From: Clostridium kluyveri
GTDB lineage: Bacteria; Bacillota; Clostridia; Clostridiales; Clostridiaceae
DNA length: 64,000 bases
Assembly (NCBI RefSeq): GCF_001902295.1
Contig: NZ_CP018335.1
Span: forward strand, 1,550,001-1,614,000
Reading direction: 5' to 3'
Below, piece after piece: positions 16,647 to 25,621 of the stretch. The position numbers were made by a program, and so were the translations under genes. Each line of letters opens with the position of its first letter. Position 1 is the first letter of the stretch. The notes beneath the pieces were generated by a model, which searched no databases, was not told the origin of the DNA, and saw only the letters and a program-made list of their open reading frames with translations.

Positions 16647-17189
16647 TTATGTATGAAGAGGATTTAGTTTTTTAAGTTTTTTTCTATATTTAGCTAAAAG
16701 TATACCTGTATATATAATTTTAGCTAAACTTATGTAAATTATACTATTTATCTGTATTTTTAAATGCAAATTGTTAAAGTCAGGGGTTACGTAAATTTGA
16801 TTTTGTTTTATGATGAATATTTTAGATAAAATGTTTAAAGTTAATGTATTTATTAAGGGTATAAAGCCATAAACTAAAGCTGTGTGAGCTGCATCTTCAA
16901 GGCCATAGGCAATTTTTATATCTATTTTAAGAGTAGATTTGAATTTTATTTCATCAACAAAATTTAAATTGTTTTTTATAGTCCTTATAAAAAGGGGTAA
17001 TCTATTTTTTACTTCAGGATAATTCAAGGAGTAGTTATCCTTAATTGACTTAATTTTATTTGAAATATTTAAATTATAAACTTTAAAGATAAAATTTTTT
17101 TTAGAATATTTTATTTTTATTTTTACGGGAAAGGGAATAAAAAAAAGAACAATAAATAATGTAATAAATAAAAAAAAGAATAAGCCCAT
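16647..17189 (-). CDS. DUF2953 domain protein
   Basis: 180 residues from the ATG at 17189, chosen because AATGGAGGAAATT sits just before it; the longer frame to 17201 has no site. An N-terminal hydrophobic helix (GLFFFLFITLFIVLFFIPFP) is followed by a basic beta-rich stretch and a region DEIKFKSTLKIDIKIAYGLEDAAHTALVYG that resembles DUF2953. The function is unknown; the family is found next to ytfJ in spore-formers, suggesting a sporulation or envelope role. Transcribed toward ytfJ. Confidence 0.75.
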   Translation of the reverse strand: MGLFFFLFITLFIVLFFIPFPVKIKIKYSKKNFIFKVYNLNISNKIKSIKDNYSLNYPEVKNRLPLFIRTIKNNLNFVDEIKFKSTLKIDIKIAYGLEDAAHTALVYGFIPLINTLTLNILSKIFIIKQNQIYVTPDFNNLHLKIQINSIIYISLAKIIYTGILLAKYRKKLKKLNPLHT

Positions 17190-17336
17190 AATTTCCTCCA
17201 TTTAATAGTATTTGTCTTTACTAATTTTTAACTATATAAAGAATTATATACTTATTTAGTAATAATTTTAATAGTAATATATTTATTTAAGGTAAAAATA
17301 CTTAGTATTAATCAATAATAAGAGGAGAAGTAATTT

Positions 17337-18521
17337 ATGAAAAGTATGGGATTAAAAAAAGTAAATATAATAATATTTTTTATTATATTTAATAATATAT
17401 GTTGTTATAATGTATTTGCAGAGGGAGAACAGGGGATTATTAAAGCGCCTAATGTAAGTGCTAGATGTGCCGTAGCTGTGGATAGTAATTCTAAAGTAGT
17501 AGTATATGAAAAAAATGCTTATGAATTGGTTCCAATGGCAAGTACAACTAAAATAATGACAGCCCTTGTAGCTATGAAGTATGGAGATTTAAATAAAAAA
17601 ATAGATATATCCCCTAAAGCTGCTTCCGTAAGAGGTTCTACAGTAGGCTATAAAAAGGGTGAGAGTATATTATTAAAAGAACTTTTATTTGGACTTATGT
17701 TGAGATCGGGAAATGATGCTGCCATAGCCATTGCAGAAGGCATTAGTGGAAGTGTAGAAGAGTTCGCAAAGCTTATGAATGAATATGCAGGTGAATTAGG
17801 TGTAATAAATACTCAATTTCAAACCCCTCATGGGCTGGACAGTGAAGGTCACTATTCTACGGCTTATGATCTTGCTCTGGTTACTTCGGCAGCTAAAAAA
17901 GAACCTTTATTTAATGAAATTGTAAGTTCTAAGGATGTGGATGGAGAAAAAAATAAATTTAGCAGAAGCTATCACAATATAAACAAAATACTGTGGCAGA
18001 TTCCAGAAGCAAATGGAGTCAAAACTGGATATACTGGAAAGGCAGGAAAGTGTTTAGTTACTTCTGTAGCTATTGAAAAAAATGATATTATAATAGTGGT
18101 TTTAAATTCTCCTGGAAGATGGGAGGAAACAGATAAAATATATGAGTATGTAAATAAAAATTATAAGTTTGTAAAATTATTTTCCAAAGGAGATATTGCA
18201 GCAGAATTGAAGATCAATAGAAATAATCTAAAATTACAATGTGAAGATGATATTGTATTACCTATAAAAAATGGATTTAAATATACTACAAAAATTATAA
18301 AACCTCAGAAAATAGCATATAACGTAAAAAAAGGTGATAAAATAGGAATGCTTTGTGTATATGAAAATGATAAAAAAATATACAGCACTGCTTTAATAGC
18401 TTCCAGAGATGTAAAAATAAGAGGATTTATGCATAGAATTTTTGGCTTCAGGGGTAATGTAAATCCCCCTGAAGTTTCAATTGATTTTCAAATACCTAAA
18501 TATCAAGCGATTCTTAGATAA
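17337..18521 (+). CDS. dacB: D-alanyl-D-alanine carboxypeptidase (S11 family, DacB-like)
   Basis: 394 residues with a signal segment (IIIFFIIFNNICCYNVFA, about 10-29) and the three active-site motifs: STTK (S69-K72), SGN (about 124) and KTG (about 228). The C-terminal domain is shorter than in DacA types. Proximity to ytfJ and the DUF2953 gene suggests the sporulation-linked group, acting on spore or envelope peptidoglycan; this is inferred from context. The ATG has a GAGGAGAAG site. Only about 35% of positions appear shared with the 11939 enzyme by eye, so the two are not recent duplicates. Confidence 0.88.
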   Translation: MKSMGLKKVNIIIFFIIFNNICCYNVFAEGEQGIIKAPNVSARCAVAVDSNSKVVVYEKNAYELVPMASTTKIMTALVAMKYGDLNKKIDISPKAASVRGSTVGYKKGESILLKELLFGLMLRSGNDAAIAIAEGISGSVEEFAKLMNEYAGELGVINTQFQTPHGLDSEGHYSTAYDLALVTSAAKKEPLFNEIVSSKDVDGEKNKFSRSYHNINKILWQIPEANGVKTGYTGKAGKCLVTSVAIEKNDIIIVVLNSPGRWEETDKIYEYVNKNYKFVKLFSKGDIAAELKINRNNLKLQCEDDIVLPIKNGFKYTTKIIKPQKIAYNVKKGDKIGMLCVYENDKKIYSTALIASRDVKIRGFMHRIFGFRGNVNPPEVSIDFQIPKYQAILR

Positions 18522-18529
18522 AGCTTAAA

Positions 18530-19006
18530 TTAAAGATAAAATAAATTTTCTTTTTTTGAATCTTCATTTAAGTTAAATCTTTTTATCTCAGGTAAGTCTT
18601 TGTCTTCTATATTCTTGAGTATATTTTCTAGTAATTCTTCATTAAATTTAACATTATGCCTTATACTCATTTTATTATCAATCCTATAGTCTATATAATC
18701 TGGAGTATTTTGTACCACATAGGTAGGAAAAAGGCTTTCTATAGATCTATATATAAGTGCATATTGATATATTGAAGCATCTATAATATTTCCATTATAT
18801 ACATTGAAACAATGGGCAAAACTTCTACTGTAATTGTCATTTATACGGAGACATAATATACCTTGAACTGCGGGTACATCCATATCTATACGATTACATA
18901 ATTGATTTATAAGTGAAGCCATTAAAGGTCCATTATTTGAAATAGTATATTTGTCTATACAGTATTTACAGACATTTTTAAAAAATGCCTTTTCAGAAAT
19001 TTTCAT
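18530..19006 (-). CDS. Hypothetical protein, possible transglutaminase-like fold
   Basis: 158 residues, not recognised. No signal or membrane segment. Features are Cys-13/Cys-16 near the N-terminus, a middle segment SFAHCFNVYNGNIIDAS, and a hydrophilic acidic tail. The H-x-F-N...IIDAS pattern recalls the His and Asp positions of transglutaminase-like enzymes, but no convincing catalytic Cys context is seen, so this is only a suggestion. The ATG has an AGGAGGTGAG site. It converges on dacB with only 8 nt between the stops. Confidence 0.6.
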   Translation of the reverse strand: MKISEKAFFKNVCKYCIDKYTISNNGPLMASLINQLCNRIDMDVPAVQGILCLRINDNYSRSFAHCFNVYNGNIIDASIYQYALIYRSIESLFPTYVVQNTPDYIDYRIDNKMSIRHNVKFNEELLENILKNIEDKDLPEIKRFNLNEDSKKENLFYL

Positions 19007-19118
19007 GCCTACTCACCTCCTGTTGAAATCATATTTTTAATAATATAATCTATTATTTTACATTGAAACAATTGATATTTAGGAAGTTATTTGTGCTATA
19101 GAGTGAGTCAATTCTCTA

Positions 19119-20228
19119 TTACCTTTTAAATCTATCCATATTGGAAATTGCTAAATTATTTAATTTATCTGAAATTGATATAACTTCCTGCAAATTTGCA
19201 TTGGTCTCTTCAATGGCAGATGTCTGCTGTTCTGTAGTTTCTAGGGTAGAATTTGATGTTTCTACAGTTTTGTCTACAGATTCTTCAATTTTTTTAGTAA
19301 GATCGGATATTTTCATGGCGGTGTTTTTGGAATTTTCAGATAATTTTCTGATTTCTGTAGCAACTACTCCGAAACCTCTACCCATATCTGCTGCTCTAGC
19401 TGCTTCTATAGCAGCATTTAATCCAAGCATTTTGGTTTCATCAGCTATACTTTTTATGGAATCTAATATGGAATTAATTTCCGTAGATATATTTTTTATA
19501 TTAATGATTTCTTTATTTAAAGAATGTTGATTATTTGAAACATTAACTGAGGATGCTGACAATTCTTCCATTATGGCAGAAATCTGATTTAAATTGTCTG
19601 AAAGAACCTGAGAGGTTTTTTTCAACTGAAGTTCTTCATATCCTATTTTGGAAAGTGCATTTATAATAATATACAGTACTTCTGCCGCTGCTGTTATATT
19701 TTTTCTAGTAGTAATTTTTACTCTGCCTACGGCTTCTAAATATTTATTTTCATCAATACCTATTTCTTTTGCATTCTTTTTGTATATTGCGTCTTCTGGA
19801 GTAGAAGTTAAAATTTGACCACCTAAAATTGTTCCAATCTGCTGACCTGCAACTAATATAGGTGCCGCAAAATCTATCAATCCAGCATGACAGGTGTAAA
19901 CGTAAGGTTTTCCCGTTCTTGTTGCCTCCAGTCCCCCTCTTTTATGGGATTCAGCACAGCGTCTAGTGCCAACATCCGTAGATTGGGTGAGTCTCAAACA
20001 AAAATCAGTATAAGAGCTTGGCTTAGTTACAGGATTTCCATCCATATCTACAGTTACACTGGCAATATCCATACTTTCAGCAAAGTTATCTTGAAACTTT
20101 TGGAGTAGATCAATATCGATAATATCCTTTATCTTAAGTGAACTTATATCAGATTCAAGTGAATTTGCATAGGATCTAAATGAACTTATATTAGAGTCTG
20201 TTGGCTTTTTAGTAATCATTTTTAACAT
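19119..20228 (-). CDS. Soluble methyl-accepting chemotaxis protein with PocR sensory domain
   Basis: 369 residues without membrane segments. The N-terminal half (about 35-190) is a PocR-type sensor domain: LQKFQDNFAESMDIASVTVD, FCLRLTQST, CAESHKRGG and YTCHAGLIDFAAPI, with conserved Cys residues that may bind a metal or small ligand. The C-terminal half carries the chemoreceptor hairpin MLGLNAAIEAARAADMGRGF and VVATEIRKLSENS. The start ATG 20228 has GGGGAGG eight nt upstream. PocR domains sense small hydrocarbon-type ligands such as 1,2-propanediol in some regulators; the ligand here is unknown. Confidence 0.9.
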   Translation of the reverse strand: MLKMITKKPTDSNISSFRSYANSLESDISSLKIKDIIDIDLLQKFQDNFAESMDIASVTVDMDGNPVTKPSSYTDFCLRLTQSTDVGTRRCAESHKRGGLEATRTGKPYVYTCHAGLIDFAAPILVAGQQIGTILGGQILTSTPEDAIYKKNAKEIGIDENKYLEAVGRVKITTRKNITAAAEVLYIIINALSKIGYEELQLKKTSQVLSDNLNQISAIMEELSASSVNVSNNQHSLNKEIINIKNISTEINSILDSIKSIADETKMLGLNAAIEAARAADMGRGFGVVATEIRKLSENSKNTAMKISDLTKKIEESVDKTVETSNSTLETTEQQTSAIEETNANLQEVISISDKLNNLAISNMDRFKR

Positions 20229-20724
20229 AATTTTAACCTCCCCATAGAAATAATAAATTTGAATTATGAAAAACTGTTATATGTAATATTTTACCATATA
20301 ATGCTGTAATGTTTCCTACTAATATATATAGTATATAATATATAAATATATTAGTATATACTATTATAATAGTATATTTATATTATTCAAGTAAAGGGTA
20401 ATTTAAACTGTTATTGAAAAATATTGAGGAATTAGTAAATCAATTATAATTTTAAATACATATTAAAAACTATTCAAAAAAAAGCTAAAAAATTTTAAAA
20501 TTAAAAAATGAAATCCCTCATATTTCTATATGAAATTTAAAAAAATGATGTATAATATATAGTGAAAAGTTTAGAATGTTTTAAAATACCAACAGTCAAA
20601 ACTAATTAGTACAGTTATAAAAAAATTATGATACAGTATGAAAATTTATGGTATAATTATAGAAATAAAGGAGCAATGTCATATATTTAGAAAAGGCCAA
20701 CAAATAAACAAGGAGATGTAATCA
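20229..20724. other. Intergenic region between the PocR chemoreceptor and rseC-rnf
   Basis: 496 nt, very AT-rich, between divergent genes. Around 20320-20390 there are imperfect AT palindromes (AGTATATACTATTATAATAG). No open frame of credible length was found. The only clear signal is the extended -10 promoter close to rseC, listed separately. Confidence 0.6.
20649..20657 (+). promoter_or_regulatory. Extended -10 promoter candidate for rseC-rnfCDGEAB
   Basis: TGGTATAAT is a TGn extended -10 with a consensus TATAAT at 20652-20657, about 68 nt before the rseC start. The -35 region 17 nt upstream (TGATAC) is poor, which is usual for extended -10 promoters. This would make the leader about 60 nt. 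Confidence 0.5.
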
Positions 20725-21138
20725 ATGAAAAAGGAATCAGAGGGCATCGTAATTGAAACAACAGAAGATTTTGCTAGGGTTAAGGCGAGCAGACATGGAG
20801 ACTGCAAGAATTGCGGTGCTTGTCCAGGCGATAATGCTACGGTGTTAGATGCTAAAAATCCTATTGGAGCAAAAGCTGGGGAACATGTCATTCTTGAAAT
20901 GAGGGAACAAAATATGATAAGAGCAGCCTTTGTAGTATATATAATGCCTATTATATCAATTTTTTTAGGGGTTTTGGTTGGAACATGGATATTTAATGCT
21001 GTGGGGTATTATGAAATGGTATTTAAGGTAGCAGGTGGAATAGTGTTTTTTGCTATATCACTTGTATATATAAAAGTATTTGACAAGGCAACAGCTAAAA
21101 ATGATGCCTCTAAACCTGTAATTAAAAAGGTATTATAA
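20725..21138 (+). CDS. rseC: RseC/MucC-like membrane protein
   Basis: 137 residues. The N-terminal cysteine cluster CKNCGACPG (about 32-40) follows a small beta domain with EGIVIETTEDFARVKASR. Two membrane helices lie at about 70-90 and 97-117. RseC-type proteins lie immediately upstream of rnf genes in acetogenic and related clostridia and are thought to help Rnf assembly or expression; the same family modulates sigma-E in proteobacteria. The ribosome site is AAGGAGATG. The four Cys suggest a redox or Fe-S role. It is separated from rnfC by 236 nt containing two hairpins. Confidence 0.85.
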   Translation: MKKESEGIVIETTEDFARVKASRHGDCKNCGACPGDNATVLDAKNPIGAKAGEHVILEMREQNMIRAAFVVYIMPIISIFLGVLVGTWIFNAVGYYEMVFKVAGGIVFFAISLVYIKVFDKATAKNDASKPVIKKVL

Positions 21139-21184
21139 TTGAAGTCAATTTTACGGCTCCTTTTAAATTAAATATGGTTTTTTA

Positions 21185-21291
21185 TTAAATTAGAGGAATG
21201 TTTATTCTAATTTAACTTGTTATGTTGAATTTTATTTAAGGATTATAATTTTATATTAGAGTATAGATATTATTTACCTATACTCTAATAT
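21185..21291 (+). promoter_or_regulatory. Two strong inverted repeats in the rseC-rnfC spacer
   Basis: Hairpin 1 pairs TTAAATTAGA (21185-21194) with TCTAATTTAA (21206-21215). Hairpin 2 pairs ATATTAGAGTATAG (21253-21266) with CTATACTCTAATAT (21278-21291), 14 perfect bp with an 11-nt loop. Neither is followed by a T-run, so they may act in mRNA processing or stability or as protein sites rather than as terminators. Confidence 0.55.
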
Positions 21292-21374
21292 GGAAATTAT
21301 TTTATATGTTAGTTTGTAAAAACTAATATTTTCACAATTAAATTTTAAAATTATTATTGAAAGAGGTGTTAAAA

Positions 21375-22733
21375 GTGTTAAAAAGTTTTCTGGGCGGAAT
21401 ACATCCTAATGATAACAAGAAGTACACCGCCAATAAGCCTATAGAAGTAGCACCTATACCTGATAAGGTATTCATTCCCGTTAGACAGCATATAGGTGCT
21501 CCTACATCTCCTATAGTGAAAAAAGGTGATGAGGTTAAGAAGGGACAGCTTATTGCTAAAAGTGATGCTTTTGTATCAGCTAATGTACATTCTTCTATTT
21601 CTGGAAAAGTTGTAGATGTGGCTGAATATCCACACCCTGGGTTTGGAAAATGCCTCACTATAGTCATTGAAAATGATGGAAAGGATGAATGGATAGAGGG
21701 AATACCAATTTCTAGGAATTGGCAGGATTTAAGCGATAAGGATATAATGAGCATAATAAGAGAAGCTGGTATTGTAGGAATGGGAGGAGCTACATTCCCA
21801 TCACATGTGAAACTTTCACCGCCAGCAGATAAAAAAGTGGAATTTTTTATCTTAAATGGAGCTGAATGTGAGCCTTATTTAACATCTGATTACAGATCTA
21901 TGCTGGAATATACAGATAGGATAGTATCAGGTGTTAAAATTATTATGAAAATCTTAAAAGCAGAACAGGGATTTGTAGGTATTGAAGATAATAAAAAAGA
22001 CGCTATTGAGGTTATGGAGAAAGCTTTTCAAGGAACAGGTGTACAAGTTGTTGCACTTCCTACCAAATATCCTCAAGGAGCTGAAAAGATGCTTATAAAG
22101 GTGTTAACAGGAAGAGAAGTTCCATCAGGAAGACTTCCTATGGATGTAGGTGCAGTTGTTCAAAATGTAGGTACATGTATTGCAGTCAGTGATGCGGTGG
22201 AAAAAGGTATTCCACTTATACAAAGGGTTACAACTTTAAGTGGAGGAGCTTTAAAAGAACCTAAGAATTTACTGCTTAGGATAGGAACTACTTTTAAGTA
22301 TGCCATTGATCTTTGTGGTGGATTTAAAGAAACTCCAGTTAAGGTTGTTATGGGTGGACCCATGATGGGATTTGCACAATCTAATTTAGAAGTACCTATA
22401 CTAAAGGGTGTATCTGGTATACTTTCATTGTCTGAAAGTGATGCAAACACAGGAACAGAAACTGCATGTATTAGATGCGGCAGATGTTTAAATGCCTGTC
22501 CTATGAGCTTGAATCCAAGTATGTTGAGTATTCTTGGCCAAAACAATTTATATAGAGAAGCTAAAGAAGATTATAACCTTTTAGATTGTGTGGAATGTGG
22601 CAGTTGTGTATATGTGTGTCCTGCTAAGAGAAATATTGTACAATATGTTAAATATTTAAAAGCTGAAAATGCAGCTCAGGCAGCCAGAGATAAAGCTGAA
22701 GCAGAAAAAAATAAAGAGAAAGTTGCAAAATAA
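21375..22733 (+). CDS. rnfC: Rnf complex subunit RnfC
   Basis: The NADH/Fe-S peripheral subunit of the ferredoxin:NAD+ oxidoreductase (Rnf), homologous to the NuoF-type fold. 452 residues from GTG 21375, which has AAAGAGGTG upstream; the frame could be extended to a TTG at 21357 but without a site. Motifs are GIVGMGGATFPSHVKL (about 130-146), NGAECEPYLTSDYR, and two [4Fe-4S] motifs CIRCGRCLNACP (about 364) and CVECGSCVYVCP (about 404). The C-terminal 35 residues form a short Ala/Lys/Glu-rich tail. Confidence 0.96.
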   Translation: MLKSFLGGIHPNDNKKYTANKPIEVAPIPDKVFIPVRQHIGAPTSPIVKKGDEVKKGQLIAKSDAFVSANVHSSISGKVVDVAEYPHPGFGKCLTIVIENDGKDEWIEGIPISRNWQDLSDKDIMSIIREAGIVGMGGATFPSHVKLSPPADKKVEFFILNGAECEPYLTSDYRSMLEYTDRIVSGVKIIMKILKAEQGFVGIEDNKKDAIEVMEKAFQGTGVQVVALPTKYPQGAEKMLIKVLTGREVPSGRLPMDVGAVVQNVGTCIAVSDAVEKGIPLIQRVTTLSGGALKEPKNLLLRIGTTFKYAIDLCGGFKETPVKVVMGGPMMGFAQSNLEVPILKGVSGILSLSESDANTGTETACIRCGRCLNACPMSLNPSMLSILGQNNLYREAKEDYNLLDCVECGSCVYVCPAKRNIVQYVKYLKAENAAQAARDKAEAEKNKEKVAK

Positions 22734-22752
22734 TGTAAGGGGTGATTGTAAA

Positions 22753-23745
22753 ATGGCAGAAGCACAAACAAAAAAAGATATTTTTACGGTTTCAACATCA
22801 CCACATATTCGTTGTGATGAATCTATTTCTAAAATAATGTGGAATGTTAATTTAGCATTGGCTCCAGCAGCAATTTTTGCTATATATAACTTTGGCATTC
22901 CAGCACTAAAAACTATGGTAGTAGGTATTCTAGCTGCTGTGATTACAGAATATGCAGTTCAAAAAATAAGAAAGAAACCTGTAACTATTAAAGACGGAAG
23001 TGCTTTTTTAACAGGACTTTTACTTGCTATGTGTCTTCCACCTGGAATTCCTGCTTATATGGTTGCTATAGGAGCATTTATAGCTATAGCAATAGCTAAA
23101 CATTCCATGGGGGGACTTGGATATAACATATTTAATCCGGCTCATATAGGAAGAGCAGCTTTAATGCTTTCATGGCCTGTAGCCATGACTACATGGACAA
23201 AGCTTACCACAAGTGTGGATACTGTAACTAGTGCTACTCCTCTTGGAATTTTAAAACTTGATGGATATTCAAAGTTAGTTGATACATTTGGAGGAACAGG
23301 AGCACTTTATAAGGCATTATTTATAGGTACTCGTAATGGCAGTATAGGGGAAACCTCTACAATATTGCTTGTTTTAGGCGGACTTTATCTTATATATAAA
23401 CGTTATATCAATTGGCAGGTTCCTGTAGTAATGATTGCAACTGTAGGCATACTTACCTGGGCTTTTGGCGGAACTTCAGGATTTTTCACAGGAGATCCTA
23501 TTTTCCATATGATGGCAGGTGGATTGGTCTTTGGCGCTTTTTTTATGGCTACGGATATGGTTACTATACCTATGACAGTTAAAGGACAGATTATTTTTGC
23601 TATAGGTGCAGGAGCTCTTACCTCCCTTATCAGATTAAAAGGTGGATATCCTGAAGGTGTTTGCTATTCAATATTATTAATGAATGCAGTTACTCCTTTA
23701 ATAGATCGTTTTATACAGCCAGTTAAATTTGGTGCTAGGAAATAA
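22753..23745 (+). CDS. rnfD: Rnf complex subunit RnfD
   Basis: An integral membrane subunit, 330 residues, with about nine to ten helices and a covalently bound FMN expected at T162 within the TSATP motif (residues 159-163), as in RnfD/NqrB. I chose ATG 22753 (MAEAQTKKDIFTVS), preceded by AAGGGGTGATTG; the longer frame from 22669 lies inside rnfC and lacks a site. The gene ends PVKFGARK. That last segment is repeated degenerately just downstream. Confidence 0.96.
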   Translation: MAEAQTKKDIFTVSTSPHIRCDESISKIMWNVNLALAPAAIFAIYNFGIPALKTMVVGILAAVITEYAVQKIRKKPVTIKDGSAFLTGLLLAMCLPPGIPAYMVAIGAFIAIAIAKHSMGGLGYNIFNPAHIGRAALMLSWPVAMTTWTKLTTSVDTVTSATPLGILKLDGYSKLVDTFGGTGALYKALFIGTRNGSIGETSTILLVLGGLYLIYKRYINWQVPVVMIATVGILTWAFGGTSGFFTGDPIFHMMAGGLVFGAFFMATDMVTIPMTVKGQIIFAIGAGALTSLIRLKGGYPEGVCYSILLMNAVTPLIDRFIQPVKFGARK

Positions 23746-23880
23746 CTTCTTATGGATAATTATATAAAAAACACGTTTAAGATTACTAAAAATTTAACAA
23801 TCCCAGTTAAATTTGGGACAAGGAGGTAGGCTCATGGAGAATAATAACAGTGTATTTAAGATTACTAAAAATTTAACAAT
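23719..23880 (+). repeat. Degenerate tandem duplication at the rnfD-rnfG junction
   Basis: Two tandem units of roughly 80 nt. Unit 1 (from 23719) and unit 2 (from 23803) both run CCAGTTAAATTTGG, then an ATG (23752; 23834), then TTTAAGATTACTAAAAATTT (from 23776; 23855). The offset shrinks from 84 to 79 nt, showing small deletions after duplication. Unit 1 contains a 25-codon frame whose N-terminal part copies the RnfG start (FKITKNLTI) and whose end copies the RnfD end (PVKFGTR). Confidence 0.85.
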
Positions 23881-24382
23881 TACATGCTTTATAGCTGGAG
23901 TTATAATTGCTTTAGTTTATTATATAACTGCTCCGGTAGCAGCACAGAAACAAATTGAATTAAAAAATAAAACTATGCAAAGCTTAGTTAAAAATGCAGA
24001 TGATTTTAAATCTGTAAGTGGCAAGACAGATTGGTATGAAGCAAAGCAGGGAAGCAATACAGTTGCTTATGTATTACCTGCGGAAAGTAAAGGATATGGT
24101 GGGGCTATAACTATGTTGGTAGCCGTTACTCCAGACGGAAAAGTAATAGGTTTTAGTATATTGTCTCATAATGAAACACCGGGACTTGGAGCTAATGCGT
24201 CAAAAGACTCTTTTACATCACAATTTAAAGGTAAAACAGCTGAGGATCTTTTAGTTGTAAAAGATAAGTCAAATCATAAAAATATTCAAGCTATGACAGG
24301 TGCTACAATTACTTCAAGAGCTGTAACTAAGGGAGTGAAAGAGGCAGTTGAAAAGGTTACTACGTTTACGGGGGGTAAATAA
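23834..24382 (+). CDS. rnfG: Rnf complex subunit RnfG
   Basis: A membrane-anchored flavoprotein subunit facing outward, 182 residues. One N-terminal helix (about 16-35) is followed by an FMN-binding domain. The flavinylation motif TGATIT lies at residues 155-160, with T158 the expected FMN-phosphodiester site. The start ATG 23834 has a perfect AAGGAGGT; the longer frame from 23813 is inside the duplicated segment. It is followed by rnfE after 2 nt. Confidence 0.95.
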   Translation: MENNNSVFKITKNLTITCFIAGVIIALVYYITAPVAAQKQIELKNKTMQSLVKNADDFKSVSGKTDWYEAKQGSNTVAYVLPAESKGYGGAITMLVAVTPDGKVIGFSILSHNETPGLGANASKDSFTSQFKGKTAEDLLVVKDKSNHKNIQAMTGATITSRAVTKGVKEAVEKVTTFTGGK

Positions 24383-24384
24383 TT

Positions 24385-25026
24385 ATGAAAGGATTATGGA
24401 ATATATTTAAAAAAGGATTAGTTTCAGAAAATCCTATACTTGTTCTTGCACTTAGCTTATGTCCGGCACTGGCAACAACTAGTTCTGCTGTAAATGGTTT
24501 GACTATGGGACTTTGTGTATTGTTCGTTATAACTTGCAACAATACAGTAGTTTCTATAATTAAAAAATTTGTAAATCCTAAGGTCCGTGTACCAGTATAT
24601 ATAACCTGTATAGCAACCATAGTTACTGTAGTGGAACTTGTATTAGAAGCTTATGCACCTGAATTATACAGTCAATTAGGAATATATTTGGCACTTGTAG
24701 TTGTATTTGCTATAATACTTGCCCGTGCAGAGACATTTGCTTCAAAGAATCCTGTAATACCATCCTTCTTTGATGGATTGGGAATGGGTTGTGGATTTAC
24801 TTTAGCTTTGGTTTTAATAAGTATAATACGTGAGTTATTTGGTGCAGGAACTATATTTGGAATACATGTAATGTGGGCTTCTTATAATCCTGCATTGATT
24901 ATGATACTTCCACCAGGAGCTTTTATATTAATTGGATATTTAGTGTCCTTGGTAAAAGTTTATAATCAGCATGTGGAGAAAGTCAAAATGAAAAAGTTAG
25001 AACAATTAAGTGGAGGTGAGGTATAG
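24385..25026 (+). CDS. rnfE: Rnf complex subunit RnfE
   Basis: An integral membrane subunit of the RnfA/RnfE (NqrD/NqrE) family, 213 residues with six helices. Conserved segments are NPILVLALSLCPALATTSSA near the N-terminus and GLGMGCGFTLALVLIS. The Cys residues in the two half-channels (C31 and the GCGF Cys) are of the type thought to hold a membrane Fe-S centre between RnfA and RnfE. It starts 2 nt after rnfG and is followed by rnfA after one nt. Confidence 0.95.
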   Translation: MKGLWNIFKKGLVSENPILVLALSLCPALATTSSAVNGLTMGLCVLFVITCNNTVVSIIKKFVNPKVRVPVYITCIATIVTVVELVLEAYAPELYSQLGIYLALVVVFAIILARAETFASKNPVIPSFFDGLGMGCGFTLALVLISIIRELFGAGTIFGIHVMWASYNPALIMILPPGAFILIGYLVSLVKVYNQHVEKVKMKKLEQLSGGEV

Positions 25027-25027
25027 T

Positions 25028-25606
25028 ATGGCTTATTTAACTTTGTTTATAAGTGCAGTAATTGTAAATAACTTTGTTTTAACGAGGTTTTTGGGACTTT
25101 GTATATTCTTTGGAGTTTCTAAAAATTTAGATGCCTCATTAGGTATGGGTATGGCTGTTACTTCAGTTATTACTTTAAGTTCTATGCTTGCCTGGGTAGT
25201 TTATACTTTTGTACTTGTACCTTTTAATCTAGTATTTCTAAAAACTGTAGTTTTTGTACTTTTAATTGCAAGCTTTGTACAACTTTTAGAAATTATTATA
25301 AAAAAACAGGCACCTGCACTTTATAATATGTGGGGAATATACCTTCTTTTAATAGCTACAAACTGTGTTGTACTTGGTGTACCACTTATAAATGCTGAAT
25401 CTAATTATGGATTTATAGAAAGTGTAGTTAATAGCATAGGTTCTGGTCTTGGATTTGCCCTAGCTATAGTTTTAATGGCAAGTCTTAGAGAAAAATTAAG
25501 ATTAGCGGATGTACCTAAACCCCTAGAAGGTCTTGGAGTAGCTTTTATTTTGGCAGGAATGCTGGCTTTGTCCTTCATGGGTTTTTCAGGCATGATTTCG
25601 CTTTAG
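25028..25606 (+). CDS. rnfA: Rnf complex subunit RnfA
   Basis: An integral membrane partner of RnfE, 192 residues, six helices. The signature VNNFVLTRFLGLCIFFGVSK near the N-terminus and SGLGFALAIVLMASLREK near the C-terminus are typical. ATG 25028 is chosen over the longer frame from 25010, because the GGAGGTGAGG site ends just upstream. Confidence 0.96.
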   Translation: MAYLTLFISAVIVNNFVLTRFLGLCIFFGVSKNLDASLGMGMAVTSVITLSSMLAWVVYTFVLVPFNLVFLKTVVFVLLIASFVQLLEIIIKKQAPALYNMWGIYLLLIATNCVVLGVPLINAESNYGFIESVVNSIGSGLGFALAIVLMASLREKLRLADVPKPLEGLGVAFILAGMLALSFMGFSGMISL

Positions 25607-25621
25607 AAAGGGGCTGGTGAA

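Noticed and set aside
23752..23829. 25-codon frame before rnfG as a real small gene.
   Set aside because: It is made of copies of the rnfG start and the rnfD end, so it is better explained by tandem duplication.
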